A stretch of DNA of 64,000 nt from Candidatus Fusicatenibacter intestinigallinarum. GTDB lineage: Bacteria > Bacillota > Clostridia > Lachnospirales > Lachnospiraceae. The notes under the pieces were generated by a model. It saw only the letters and a list, made by a program, of their open reading frames with translations. It was not told the origin of the DNA and searched no databases. Within the stretch, counting starts at the first letter, position 1. Each line of letters begins with the position of its first letter. The position numbers and the translations under genes are program-made. Below, piece after piece: positions 1-8,134 of the stretch. The DNA is taken from contig DWWU01000038.1 of the NCBI GenBank assembly GCA_019119555.1, positions 1-64,000 on the forward strand, given 5' to 3'.

Positions 1-119
1 AGATGAGATATCCCATGTGAAAGCAGTAAGACCCCTTGAAGACGACGAGGTAGATAGGGCAGAGGTGGAAGCACAGCAATGTGTGGAGCTGACTGTTACT
101 AATCGGTCGAGGGCTTGAC
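1..119 (+). rRNA. 23S ribosomal RNA, 3' end (partial)
   Basis: The first bases match the conserved 3' terminal part of bacterial 23S rRNA, including the segment around GTTACTAATCGGTCGAGGGC just before the mature end. The gene enters from the left edge, so only about 120 bases are present. The exact 3' end is estimated from the usual GGCTTGACC terminus. No 5S rRNA follows in the next 330 bases, so in this operon 5S must be elsewhere or absent. Confidence 0.93.
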
Positions 120-242
120 CAGAAGGCAGGGGAAAAAGAAGCCTGTCAGGTCTTGTGTTCTGAAGGAAAATGTGTTATGATATCGGATGTACTGATTGTG
201 TATGCGGTTTTGAAGGTATATCCTTTTTGATATTCTTCATCC

Positions 243-313
243 AGGGGATTGGTCAAATGGTATGACAGAAGTCTCCAAAACTTTTAGCGGGAGTTCGATT
301 CTCTCATCCCCTG
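243..313 (+). tRNA. tRNA-Trp (CCA anticodon)
   Basis: A complete cloverleaf can be drawn by hand. The acceptor stem is AGGGGAT with ATCCCCT (7 pairs), the D stem GTCA with TGAC, the anticodon stem GAAGT with ACTTT around loop CTCCAAA, a 4-base variable loop, the T stem GGGAG with CTCTC around TTCGATT, and discriminator G. The anticodon is CCA, reading UGG. The CCA tail is not encoded. The anticodon stem is unusually weak (one G-T and three A-T pairs). It lies 123 bases after the 23S end and is followed directly by a terminator, so it is probably the last gene of the rRNA transcript. Confidence 0.85.
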
Positions 314-319
314 TTATTG

Positions 320-364
320 AAAAGCCTTGAAAACAACGTAGATTTGCTGTTTTCAGGGCTTTTG
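320..364 (+). terminator. Rho-independent terminator after tRNA-Trp
   Basis: AAAGCC-TTGAAAACA pairs with TGTTTTCA-GGGCTTTT across a short loop and runs into T-rich sequence. It is placed to end the rRNA/tRNA transcript. Confidence 0.8.
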
Positions 365-450
365 TTGTGTCACAGTAAAAATAAACCACCTGCTCTGCAG
401 GGGGCAGATCTTTAGATAAAAAAGCAATCAAATACAGGAGTTGTTTCAAA

Positions 451-849
451 TTGAAAAAAAGTGGAATTATCTTTTTCCTGTTCTTCCTGATGTCAAATAT
501 ATTATCAGGTTGTGGAAAGCAAGGACAGGATATTGACTTAGCAAATATTGATATATCGGAGATTGATAAAATTGAACATACGGGAACTACAGGTGGAAAA
601 GACGGTGGATATTCGTATTTGCTTTCAAAAAGTGAAAGCAGTGGACTTATCGATCTGCTGAATCAGGTGAAACTTGGAAATACCGTGGATGAAAAGGAAG
701 CATTGTCAAGCGGAGCGGTTTCCTATTATACACTATACTTTACGGATGGAGAAGAGATGACCATCAGTCCGGGACAATATTTTAAGATCGAAGATACGTA
801 TTATGAGTTCAGGAATTATAATGAATTGTGGGATAGATTTGCAGAATGA
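451..849 (+). CDS. Small lipoprotein of unknown function
   Basis: 132 residues starting at TTG, chosen because CAGGAG lies 10 bases upstream and the signal peptide begins there. The N terminus is a lipoprotein signal: two lysines, a hydrophobic stretch, then the lipobox LSGC with Cys at residue 21. The mature part is hydrophilic, with no motif I recognise; its C-terminal half (FTDGEEMTISPGQYF onward) reads like a small beta-rich domain. It should be anchored to the outer face of the membrane. It is AT-richer than its neighbours and stands alone between two terminators. Confidence 0.7.
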   Translation: MKKSGIIFFLFFLMSNILSGCGKQGQDIDLANIDISEIDKIEHTGTTGGKDGGYSYLLSKSESSGLIDLLNQVKLGNTVDEKEALSSGAVSYYTLYFTDGEEMTISPGQYFKIEDTYYEFRNYNELWDRFAE

Positions 850-870
850 AACCTGATGGCTGTATTTGTG

Positions 871-917
871 AAAAATCTCCCGGAGTATGAATCCTTTTAT
901 ATTCCGGGAGATTTTTT
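871..917 (+). terminator. Terminator after the lipoprotein gene
   Basis: AAAAATCTCCCGGA pairs with TCCGGGAGATTTTTT. A-rich and T-rich flanks make it usable from either strand. Confidence 0.85.
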
Positions 918-950
918 GATATGACAGGAAACTTCCTTCCCTGTCATATC
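918..950. repeat. Perfect 10-bp inverted repeat
   Basis: GATATGACAG and CTGTCATATC flank a 13-base loop directly after the terminator. There is no T tract. The inner GACAGG/CCTGTC resembles the palindrome at 47226-47257, so the two may belong to one minor repeat type. Confidence 0.5.
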
Positions 951-999
951 AAAACGCTCCGCAGGATGCGCTAAAGTAATGGTAAAGGGCAGCGGCTGG

Positions 1000-2352
1000 T
1001 TATACGGCTCCGCGGGCAGCCATGCGTTTTCGAACCCAGAGATAACAGCACAGATGTACGCAGGCCGTAAGCGCCCAGGTCAGCGGATAGGAAATGTACA
1101 GGGTAAAAAGTGTGTGGTTCCAGCGGAAAACCGTAAAAATCCATAATATACGCAAGCCGCAGACGCCCACGATGGAAGCAATCATTGGCAGAATGGAATA
1201 ATTCATGCCGCGGAGCATTCCTACCAGTGTGTCCATAATTCCACAGAGAAAATACGGAAGACATATGATAAAGAGCCGGATGGTACCGTAGGAAATCACC
1301 TCAGGATCCGTGGAGTAAATGCTCAGAAGCGGCTGATGAAACAGAACCACAAGACCGCCGAGTGCAAGTCCGATTACAGTGACAAGCGCAAGACAGCGGC
1401 GCAGGATCATTCCGATCCGTTTGTACTTTCCGGCGCCCATATTCTGGCTGGTAAAGCTGAGGGCCGTCTGATAAACGGCGTTCATCGACGTATAGACGAA
1501 ACCTTCCAGGTTTGATGCGGCAGTATTTCCTGCCATCACGGTAGAACCGAAAGAGTTTACCGAAGATTGAATCAGTACATTGGAGATGGAGAATACAGCA
1601 CCCTGCAGTCCTGCCGGAAGACCGATCTGAATTATCCGCAGAAGCTTTTCCGGATAGATTTTCAGCTGCCTCAGGTTCAGGCGGCACAAACCGTCTAATC
1701 TGGTCAGACAGCGGACAACCAGGAAAGCGGACAGTGTCTGGGAGATGATTGTGGCAAGCGCTACGCCGGCGACTCCCATATGGAAGACGATAACAAAAAA
1801 CAGGTTCAGAAAAATATTCAGAACACCGGCGGAAAACAGAAAGTACAGCGGTCTGCGGGTATCTCCGATTGCACGGAGAATTGCGGCTCCGAAGTTATAG
1901 AGCATGGTTGCAGGCATTCCGCAGAAATAAATCTGCATATAAAGTGTCGCCTGATCCAGGACATCTTCCGGCGTGGCCATCAGTTCCAGAAGCGGTCGGG
2001 CCAGCAGAAGACCTACGGCGATCAGAATCACTCCGCCCAGAAAGCTGACCAGGATGGAAGTATGTACCGTCTGATGAATGTTCTTCTGATCCTTTGCACC
2101 GTAATATTGAGCGGTCAGAACGTTGGCTCCGATGGAAAAGCCGATAAAAAGGTTAACCAGCAGATTGATCAGCGATGATGTGGAGCCGACTGCGGCAAGC
2201 GCGTGGCTTCCGGTAAAACGTCCTACGACAATAATGTCTGCTGCATTGAAAAACAGCTGAAGGATACCGGAGAGCATTAAGGGCAGCGCAAAAAGCAGCA
2301 GTTTGCCCAGAAGCGGTCCATTGCACATGTCGATCTCGTATGACTTTTTCAT
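1000..2352 (-). CDS. MATE family multidrug/toxin efflux transporter
   Basis: 450 residues, a normal MATE length. The start is the ATG at 2352 (MKKSYEIDMCNGPL), which has AGGGGG just upstream; an upstream extension in frame has no ribosome site. The N-terminal signature PLMLSGILQLFFNAADIIVVG and the repeat of about twelve hydrophobic helices identify the DinF/NorM-like cation-coupled antiporter family in the cytoplasmic membrane. The substrate cannot be read from the sequence. It is transcribed alone, divergently from the AlkD-like gene, from a promoter at 2497-2524. Confidence 0.88.
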   Translation of the reverse strand: MKKSYEIDMCNGPLLGKLLLFALPLMLSGILQLFFNAADIIVVGRFTGSHALAAVGSTSSLINLLVNLFIGFSIGANVLTAQYYGAKDQKNIHQTVHTSILVSFLGGVILIAVGLLLARPLLELMATPEDVLDQATLYMQIYFCGMPATMLYNFGAAILRAIGDTRRPLYFLFSAGVLNIFLNLFFVIVFHMGVAGVALATIISQTLSAFLVVRCLTRLDGLCRLNLRQLKIYPEKLLRIIQIGLPAGLQGAVFSISNVLIQSSVNSFGSTVMAGNTAASNLEGFVYTSMNAVYQTALSFTSQNMGAGKYKRIGMILRRCLALVTVIGLALGGLVVLFHQPLLSIYSTDPEVISYGTIRLFIICLPYFLCGIMDTLVGMLRGMNYSILPMIASIVGVCGLRILWIFTVFRWNHTLFTLYISYPLTWALTACVHLCCYLWVRKRMAARGAV

Positions 2353-2496
2353 TTGAAAAATCCCCCTGTATATGGTAATCATTGCATGCGGTACAGCACA
2401 GAAGTCATTTGGACATTTATTCATGCAGACTGCGTGCCGCAGACCTGAAAAACAAATGTTTTGCGTACTTTTGTCAACTGAGCCGTTGCAATTATC

Positions 2497-2524
2497 ATTA
2501 TATAAGATTTTACTTTTTTTTCAA
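2497..2524 (-). promoter_or_regulatory. Sigma-A type promoter of the MATE gene
   Basis: On the minus strand, TTGAAA and TATAAT are 16 bases apart. The untranslated leader would be about 140 bases. Confidence 0.6.
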
Positions 2525-2553
2525 TGGAATTTTAGGATCGGTCTGATATAATA

Positions 2554-2581
2554 GTAACAGTTCAGCAGGCTGAGCTGTTAC
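2554..2581. repeat. 28-bp MITE-type palindrome (copy 1)
   Basis: Member of the dispersed family described at 51139. Its sequence is GTAACAGTTCAGCA followed by GGCTGAGCTGTTAC. It begins right after TATAAT (2547-2552), so it would form the very 5' end of the AlkD-like transcript. The 8-bp flanks agree at only 5 positions. Confidence 0.75.
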
Positions 2582-2657
2582 ATAAAAAGAGATTTGCAGC
2601 AGAAGAGAAGAAAAACATACTGTTTTGACGACTCATCAGATGAGGCAGGAGGAGAGA

Positions 2658-3428
2658 ATGACAGAAGAACAGATGATCGGATGGCTCAGAGAGGAAGCGG
2701 AGGAAAAGTACAGAGATTTTTCCTCGTCGTTGCTGCCCGGAGTGCCAAAAGAAAAAATTATGGGAGTGAGAATTCCGAAACTGAGAAAACTGGCGGCAAC
2801 TATTGTACGTGAAGGATGCGGAGAATATTTGCAGGCGGAGCCGGGAAACACTTTTGAAGAAATCATGCTGCGTGGAATGGTAATCGGCCGCGCGGGAGGA
2901 ACCTTTGAGGAAATACTTCCGAGAATCCAGGAGTATCTTCCGCTGATTGACAACTGGTCGGTATGCGACAGTTTTTGCGCCAGTCTGAAAACTACAGAAA
3001 AATATCCGGAAAAAATGTGGGAGTTTCTTCTGGAATGTCTGAAATCCGACAGAACTTATACCGTCCGGTTCGCAGTTGTTATGATGCTCCAGTATTATGT
3101 GAATGAAAAATATCTGAAGCAGGTTCTTGCCCGGATGGAGGAAGTTGAAACAGAGGAATACTATGTGAGGATGGCTGTGGCCTGGGCAGTCTCCGTCTGC
3201 TATGTGAAAGCGCCGGAAGAGGTGCTTGGATGGCTGGCGCAGAGGCGTCTGGATGAGGAGACCTGGAAGAAGGCACTGCAGAAAATTCTGGAATCCCGGC
3301 GCCTGCCAGCGGGGGAAAAAGAAAGGATTCGTAAACTGAGATCTGTGTATGCAGAGAGCAGGGCGGAACATGAAACAACTGTGCCGGCAGCAGCCCGGAC
3401 CATCGTGAATTCGGAATACAGGAATTGA
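2658..3428 (+). CDS. DNA alkylation repair protein, AlkD-like HEAT-repeat glycosylase
   Basis: 256 residues. The start is the ATG at 2658, preceded by GCAGGAGGAGA. Segments such as IDNWSVCDSF and YYVRMAVAWAVSVCYV are typical of the AlkD/AlkC-type family, whose stacked HEAT-like helices wrap DNA and remove N3- and N7-alkylated bases. The aromatic and acidic residues of the DNA-facing groove (W and D of the first motif) are present. A TATAAT box at 2547-2552 and a MITE palindrome form its 5' region. Activity on a given lesion is an inference from family. Confidence 0.82.
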   Translation: MTEEQMIGWLREEAEEKYRDFSSSLLPGVPKEKIMGVRIPKLRKLAATIVREGCGEYLQAEPGNTFEEIMLRGMVIGRAGGTFEEILPRIQEYLPLIDNWSVCDSFCASLKTTEKYPEKMWEFLLECLKSDRTYTVRFAVVMMLQYYVNEKYLKQVLARMEEVETEEYYVRMAVAWAVSVCYVKAPEEVLGWLAQRRLDEETWKKALQKILESRRLPAGEKERIRKLRSVYAESRAEHETTVPAAARTIVNSEYRN

Positions 3429-3503
3429 CAGCCGGTCAGCTGTCAGGTATAGTAGTACAGGCACCGTGATTCAGTTCAAAAAAATGTGCCAGGAGGCGGA
3501 AAG

Positions 3504-4511
3504 ATGGAGAGAAAAAAGAAAATACTCTTAATGACGACAGGAGGGACAATTGCTTCCCATAATACAGAAAAAGGTCTTGTACCGCTTCTGACGGCGGAGG
3601 ATCTGATGCGGTATCTTCCGTCCGTCCGGCAGAGATGCGATTTGGAAGCATTGAATCTGTTCAGCCTGGACAGTACCAATATGACATACAGGGAGTGGCT
3701 GAAAATTGCAGCCGCTATTGAAGAAAATTATGAGAAATACGATGGCTTTGTGATTCTTCATGGAACGGATACGATGGCTTACACAGCGGCGGCTCTGTCT
3801 TATCTGATTCAGAATTCTGCGAAGCCTATCGTGCTGACAGGGTCTCAGCGGCCGTTGGAGATGGAGATTACAGATGCCAGCATGAATCTGAGAGACAGTA
3901 TTATCTATGCGATGGATGAAGCGTCCAACGGCGTCAGCCTGGTGTTCGGGGGCAAGATTATCGCGGGGACCAGGGCAAAGAAGACCCGGAGTATGAGTTA
4001 CGACGCGTTTTCCAGCATTAATTACCCGCAGCTGGCGGTCATGCGGGGAGAGCATCTGGTGCGTTATATTGCGCCGGAGAAGTATGAGGAGCCGGTTCGT
4101 TTTTACCATCTATGGAATCCCCGCGTGTTTCTTCTGAAACTGACGCCGGGAATCGAGCCGGAGGTATTGGGGGACATCTTTCAGAGATACGACGGGATTA
4201 TCGTGGAAAGCTTCGGTACCGGCGGAATTCCGGACAGTCTGCTCGATGAGTTCAGCAGGTTGATGAGACGGTATGAGAACAGCAGAAAAGCGGTGGTCAT
4301 GACCACACAGGTGACCTATGAGGGGAGCAACCTGGGAATCTATGAAGTCGGGCGCAGAATCAGAGATGAATTTCAGATTCTTGAGGCCTGGGAGATGAAC
4401 CTTGAGGCTGTGCTCACAAAGCTGATGTGGATTCTCGGGCAGAATCCGGAAAATTTTGATCAGATCCGGAAGGCGTTTTACCGGAGAATCAATTTTGATC
4501 TTTTTATTTAA
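3504..4511 (+). CDS. ansA: Type I (cytoplasmic) L-asparaginase
   Basis: 335 residues, no signal peptide. The start at 3504 has AGGAGGCGG 5-12 bases upstream. The protein shows both catalytic threonine motifs of the family, TTGGTIAS near residue 11 and HGTDTMAYTA near residue 90, plus the TGSQRP segment. It hydrolyses asparagine to aspartate and ammonia. Absence of an export signal and the overall length fit the AnsA type rather than the periplasmic AnsB type. Its end meets the exporter gene almost without gap, so the two are very likely co-transcribed. Confidence 0.9.
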   Translation: MERKKKILLMTTGGTIASHNTEKGLVPLLTAEDLMRYLPSVRQRCDLEALNLFSLDSTNMTYREWLKIAAAIEENYEKYDGFVILHGTDTMAYTAAALSYLIQNSAKPIVLTGSQRPLEMEITDASMNLRDSIIYAMDEASNGVSLVFGGKIIAGTRAKKTRSMSYDAFSSINYPQLAVMRGEHLVRYIAPEKYEEPVRFYHLWNPRVFLLKLTPGIEPEVLGDIFQRYDGIIVESFGTGGIPDSLLDEFSRLMRRYENSRKAVVMTTQVTYEGSNLGIYEVGRRIRDEFQILEAWEMNLEAVLTKLMWILGQNPENFDQIRKAFYRRINFDLFI

Positions 4512-4531
4512 TGATAGAGAGGAAAACTCTG

Positions 4532-5287
4532 ATGGATTATAAATTGCTGCTGGATTCCGTGGTCATGGCAGGAGAAGTGATGCTCAGAAGCGGAGCTGAG
4601 ACCTGGAGGGTGGAAGATACCATGCTGCGGATGTTGCGAATGTCGAAACTGAAAACCGCCCAGGTTTTTGCGATGACCACCGGATTCACGGTCACTCTGG
4701 ACGATCCGTCGATGGATTCGCTGACTGTGGTTCGGAGAATTGAGAACCGTTCCATGAATCTGGAACGGGTGGACCAGATCAATCAGATTTCCCGAAATTT
4801 CTGCTGCGGAGAACTTACCGTGGAGGAAATGTTCCGGGCGGTGAAGAAAATTTATCGGGAACCGGGAGATACAAAAGCTCATCTTCCCGGCTATATGATT
4901 CTGACTGCGGGATTTACACTGATGCTTGGCGCTGCCGTGTCGGATGCGGCGATTGCCGCCGTTGCAGGCATAATCAGCGGATTTGGCGTCTGGTGCTGCA
5001 GAAAGGTAGGATTGCATGTGTTTCTTGTCAATGCGATCGGAGCGTTTCTGATCGGTATGACGGCGATTTTGTGTACGGATATGCTTCCGGGGAACTTTGA
5101 TCTTCATTCGATTATTATCGGTTCCATTATGCCGCTGGTTCCCGGCGTAGCTATCACCAATGCAGTGTACGATACGCTGCATGGGGATTACATTTCAGGC
5201 GCTGCGCGGATGCTGGAAGCGTTTGTGACGGCGGCCGCCATCGGAATCGGCGTAGGTATCGCCATGGCGCTGCTGCAGGTAATGTGA
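4532..5287 (+). CDS. Threonine/serine exporter, N-terminal half (YjjP/DUF1212 type)
   Basis: 251 residues. The N-terminal cytosolic part contains GEVMLRSGAETWRVEDTM, the signature of the ThrE/YjjP family, followed by five hydrophobic helices from about residue 120. An ATG overlapping the asparaginase stop (4511) is also in frame, but GAGAGG at 4516-4521 sits correctly for 4532. Family members work with a second small membrane protein, encoded next, to export threonine/serine (Corynebacterium ThrE) or succinate (E. coli YjjPB). Placement after an asparaginase suggests handling of excess amino or dicarboxylic acids. Confidence 0.83.
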   Translation: MDYKLLLDSVVMAGEVMLRSGAETWRVEDTMLRMLRMSKLKTAQVFAMTTGFTVTLDDPSMDSLTVVRRIENRSMNLERVDQINQISRNFCCGELTVEEMFRAVKKIYREPGDTKAHLPGYMILTAGFTLMLGAAVSDAAIAAVAGIISGFGVWCCRKVGLHVFLVNAIGAFLIGMTAILCTDMLPGNFDLHSIIIGSIMPLVPGVAITNAVYDTLHGDYISGAARMLEAFVTAAAIGIGVGIAMALLQVM

Positions 5288-5300
5288 GAGAGGAGAGGTT

Positions 5301-5744
5301 ATGGTTGCAATTGTAATACAGCTGATCGGCGCTTTTTTTGGAACACTGGGCTTCTGCGTTCTGCTGAATATTCCGAAGAAGATCTGGATCTGTTCGTCTT
5401 TTGTGGGGACGGCGGCATGGGGGATGTATCTGGCAGCGGGAAATTTCACAGAGGCAGTGGTTACGCTGAATTTTCTTGCCGCGCTTACCGCAGCGGTTCT
5501 CTCTCAGATACTGGCAAGGTTTTTTCGCGCGCCGGTCACTCTTTTTCTGATTCCGGGGATTTTTCCGATGGTACCGGGAGCGGGAATGTATGAGATCGCC
5601 TACAACGCCGTGCGGGGGGATCAGGAACTGGTAAATTATTATATTATGCAGACGTTGCAGATTGCAGGGGCAATTGCTGTGGGGATTTTTCTTGCGGACA
5701 TTGTTCAGCGTGTCATTATGCCCAAAAGTATTAAAAAAAGCTGA
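5301..5744 (+). CDS. Threonine/serine exporter, C-terminal half (YjjB/DUF3815 type)
   Basis: 147 residues made of about five hydrophobic helices, with the family segment FLIPGIFPMVPGAGMYEIAYN. It lies 13 bases after its N-terminal partner with its own GAGAGGAGAGG site. In ThrE the two halves are fused; here they are split as in E. coli YjjP/YjjB. They should form one membrane complex. Confidence 0.83.
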   Translation: MVAIVIQLIGAFFGTLGFCVLLNIPKKIWICSSFVGTAAWGMYLAAGNFTEAVVTLNFLAALTAAVLSQILARFFRAPVTLFLIPGIFPMVPGAGMYEIAYNAVRGDQELVNYYIMQTLQIAGAIAVGIFLADIVQRVIMPKSIKKS

Positions 5745-5759
5745 CGAAAATCTGAAATT

Positions 5760-5787
5760 GTAACAGTTCAGCTGGCTGAACTGTTAC
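5760..5787. repeat. 28-bp MITE-type palindrome (copy 2)
   Basis: GTAACAGTTCAGCT followed by GGCTGAACTGTTAC. The flanks CTGAAATT and CTGAAGTC agree at 6 of 8 positions, a plausible decayed target duplication. See 51139. Confidence 0.8.
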
Positions 5788-5894
5788 CTGAAGTCTGTAT
5801 GAAACTGAATTTTAGGCAGTTTTTTTCGCAGATATATGATATACTATATCGGTCAGCAAAAAGGATTTCAGACCGGAAGGCAGAGAAGCAGAAG

Positions 5895-5956
5895 TTTGGA
5901 AACGAATTTCCAAATCTGACTGGATGATGCAGTTCATGTGTCAGAAGGAGGAGAAA
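5895..5956 (+). promoter_or_regulatory. Two-hairpin 5' leader shared with the gene at 19108 (copy A)
   Basis: Hairpin 1 is TTTGGAAA-CGAA-TTTCCAAA (5895-5914, 8 pairs). A 10-base linker beginning TCTG follows. Hairpin 2 is TGATGCA-GTTCA-TGTGTCA (5925-5943, 7 pairs, two of them wobble). AAGGAGG then starts two bases later (5945-5951), with ATG at 5957. The same layout, with compensatory base changes, precedes the gene at 19108. The closeness of hairpin 2 to the ribosome site suggests control of translation initiation. The ligand or factor is unknown. Confidence 0.7.
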
Positions 5957-7963
5957 ATGAAATTTGATGATGATCACAAGCAGGAGTGGGAAGAACTTGA
6001 ATTTGACGAACCGGACGCCCAGGAGGAAAGTAACACAAGCGTTGAGGACCAGGTAGACGAAGCGGTTCAGAAACTGGTAAGGGATACAATAAGTGAAATC
6101 CCGGAACATGCTTATGGCAGCGGAGAGGAAGATCCGGAAGACGACGAAGAAGAATACATAGAAGAAGAGGATGAGGAAGAGGACGAGCCACGAAGAAAAA
6201 GCGGAAAAAAGAATCTTCTGATTTTCGGGATTGCCGCTGCATTGGTGCTGGTTCTTCTGGTTGGCTTTTACGGATACAGAACATTTTATTTTACAAACCA
6301 TTTCTTTGAAGGTACAGTGATCAATGGAATGGACTGCGGCGGGATGACTGCCGCACAGGTGGAGGATCAGATCAGGGAAAATGCCGCAGACTATACGCTT
6401 GATATTCATTTCCGGAATGGAGATCAGCAGATTGTCGGCAGCAGTATTGACTATCAGTATCAGTCCAGCGGCAGCGTGCAGGCGCTGCTGAAGGAGCAGA
6501 ATGCGTTCGCCTGGCTGACGGAAAATTCCAGAAACAGGAAACATGAGGTTTCTGTTCAGATGCAGTATGATGAGACAAAGCTGAACGAGCAGGTCAGCCA
6601 TTTTCAGCAGATGCAGGAAGATCAGATGGAGGCACCGGTGGATGCGAAGGTTGAGTTCCTGGACGGAAAGTTTGTAGCGGCGGAGGCGACGCAGGGAACA
6701 CAGCTTGACGTTGCAAAAGCGAAGGAAGCCATTGCTCAGGCCGTTGCACAGGGAGCGCAGGAGCTGGAGATGGAGAGCGCAGGAGTCTACCTTGAACCGG
6801 CAGTGTCTTCGGATGATACGAACCTTGAAGAACAGGCAGCCCAGCTGAACGAACTGGTCAGCGCGAGCGTGACATATCAGCTGCCGGACGGACAGGCAAA
6901 AGTGCTGGACGGAACAACGCTGAAAGACTGGCTGTCTGTGGATGAAAACGGAAACTATTCGAAGAATGAGGAAATATGGAACCAGAAACTGAATGAGTAT
7001 GTGGCCGGCCTTGCAGAGGAAGTAGATACCTATGGCAAGGAGCAGACGTTCCCGGCAACCGGAATTGACGGCGGCGTGAAGGTCACTCAGTCAAATTACG
7101 GCTGGAAAATTGATCAGGAACAGGAAACGGCTCAGCTGGCGCAGGATATCGCCGATCATCTGACGACGACGCGAGAACCGGTATATTCCAGCAGAGAGTT
7201 TGCCTCTGACAACAACGGATTTGGAAATACATATGTGGAGATTGACGTCAGCCGTCAGCATGTATGGTTTTACAAGGATGGCTCCAGAATTGTGGACAGC
7301 GAATGTGTTACCGGAAAAATGGTAAAAAGTCGTTATACACCGGCGGGAATCTTTACGCTGGTATCCAAGACCAGTCCGAAGACTCTGAGAGGACCGAAAC
7401 AGGCGGACGGCTCTTACGAGTGGGAGTCAGACGTAACTTTCTGGATGCCGTTCAACGGAGGCATCGGTCTTCATGACGCTACCTGGAGAAGCAGTTTCGG
7501 AGGAAATATTTATAAAAACAGCGGTTCACACGGATGTGTCAATCTGCCGTATAATGTGGCAAAGACGATTTACAATAATATCGAAGTGGGCACACCGATC
7601 ATTGTGTACTATTCTGACGACTATTCTGTGAGAGATGATTCGGCGGAGCGCGCGGCTCAGAACCTGCCGGAGACGTCAACTGTCACAGATCCGACATCGA
7701 CGCCAACGCCAACGACACCTTCGGCGCCGACCCAGGAGCCGACATCGACGCCGGAACCGACCCAGGAGCCGACGGCGGCGCCGGAACCGACCCAGGAGCC
7801 GACGGCAACGCCGACGCCGACCCAGGAGCCGACGGCGACGCCGGAACCGACCCAGGAGCCAACGGCAACGCCGGCGCCAACGGAGGCGCCCGCATCTCCT
7901 GAAGCAACGCAGCCGGAAGAGGAAACTCTGTCGGCGGCTTCGGAAAGCGGAGGAAATTCCTGA
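5957..7963 (+). CDS. Membrane-anchored L,D-transpeptidase (YkuD) with PG-binding domain
   Basis: 668 residues, start fixed by AAGGAGG six bases before ATG 5957. Order: a very acidic cytosolic region (about residues 1-75), one transmembrane helix (about 85-108, NLLIFGIAAALVLVLLVG), extracellular PG_binding_4-like repeats (about 130-400), the YkuD catalytic domain with active-site motif SHGCVNL near residue 520, and a long Pro/Thr/Glu tail of PTQEPTATPEP-type repeats. YkuD enzymes make 3-3 crosslinks in peptidoglycan or attach proteins to it, using the Cys as nucleophile. It is monocistronic, with a conserved two-hairpin leader and a converging terminator. The repeat tail probably spans the wall. 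Confidence 0.92.
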   Translation: MKFDDDHKQEWEELEFDEPDAQEESNTSVEDQVDEAVQKLVRDTISEIPEHAYGSGEEDPEDDEEEYIEEEDEEEDEPRRKSGKKNLLIFGIAAALVLVLLVGFYGYRTFYFTNHFFEGTVINGMDCGGMTAAQVEDQIRENAADYTLDIHFRNGDQQIVGSSIDYQYQSSGSVQALLKEQNAFAWLTENSRNRKHEVSVQMQYDETKLNEQVSHFQQMQEDQMEAPVDAKVEFLDGKFVAAEATQGTQLDVAKAKEAIAQAVAQGAQELEMESAGVYLEPAVSSDDTNLEEQAAQLNELVSASVTYQLPDGQAKVLDGTTLKDWLSVDENGNYSKNEEIWNQKLNEYVAGLAEEVDTYGKEQTFPATGIDGGVKVTQSNYGWKIDQEQETAQLAQDIADHLTTTREPVYSSREFASDNNGFGNTYVEIDVSRQHVWFYKDGSRIVDSECVTGKMVKSRYTPAGIFTLVSKTSPKTLRGPKQADGSYEWESDVTFWMPFNGGIGLHDATWRSSFGGNIYKNSGSHGCVNLPYNVAKTIYNNIEVGTPIIVYYSDDYSVRDDSAERAAQNLPETSTVTDPTSTPTPTTPSAPTQEPTSTPEPTQEPTAAPEPTQEPTATPTPTQEPTATPEPTQEPTATPAPTEAPASPEATQPEEETLSAASESGGNS

Positions 7964-7979
7964 GAAAAACTTGAGGAAA

Positions 7980-8007
7980 GTAACAGTTCAGCCAGCGGAA
8001 CGGCAAC
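7980..8007. repeat. 28-bp MITE-type palindrome (copy 3)
   Basis: GTAACAGTTCAGCC followed by AGCGGAACGGCAAC, degenerate in the right half. It lies just after the transpeptidase stop. The flanks do not match. Confidence 0.65.
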
Positions 8008-8008
8008 A

Positions 8009-8096
8009 AAAAATCCACTGCAGGATCCTTCCTGCGGAAACTCATCAGACTGAGTCAGACAGATGAACTTCCGGGGAATGCCGCAGTGGATTTTTG
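8009..8096. terminator. Bidirectional terminator between convergent genes
   Basis: AAAAAATCCACTGC pairs with GCAGTGGATTTTT over a long loop that holds smaller hairpins. The A and T flanks allow use by the transpeptidase gene (+) and the HAD gene (-). Confidence 0.75.
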
Positions 8097-8134
8097 TCGT
8101 GTTTTAAATTCTGATGGACGGATATTATAACCGT

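Noticed and set aside
120-242. Possible 5S rRNA after 23S
   Set aside because: None of the conserved 5S segments or its paired ends can be found in the spacer.
5890-5956. c-di-GMP (GEMM) riboswitch before the transpeptidase gene
   Set aside because: The leader has two small hairpins and lacks the conserved GEMM core and tetraloop-receptor sequences.
7690-7890. Short tandem DNA repeats suggesting a CRISPR or satellite
   Set aside because: The repeats are in frame codons for PTQEPTATPEP-type units of the wall-spanning tail; there are no spacers.
7635-8066. Arg-rich open frame of 143 codons over the transpeptidase tail
   Set aside because: It is the out-of-frame reading of the Pro/Thr/Glu repeat DNA of the transpeptidase and has no ribosome site.
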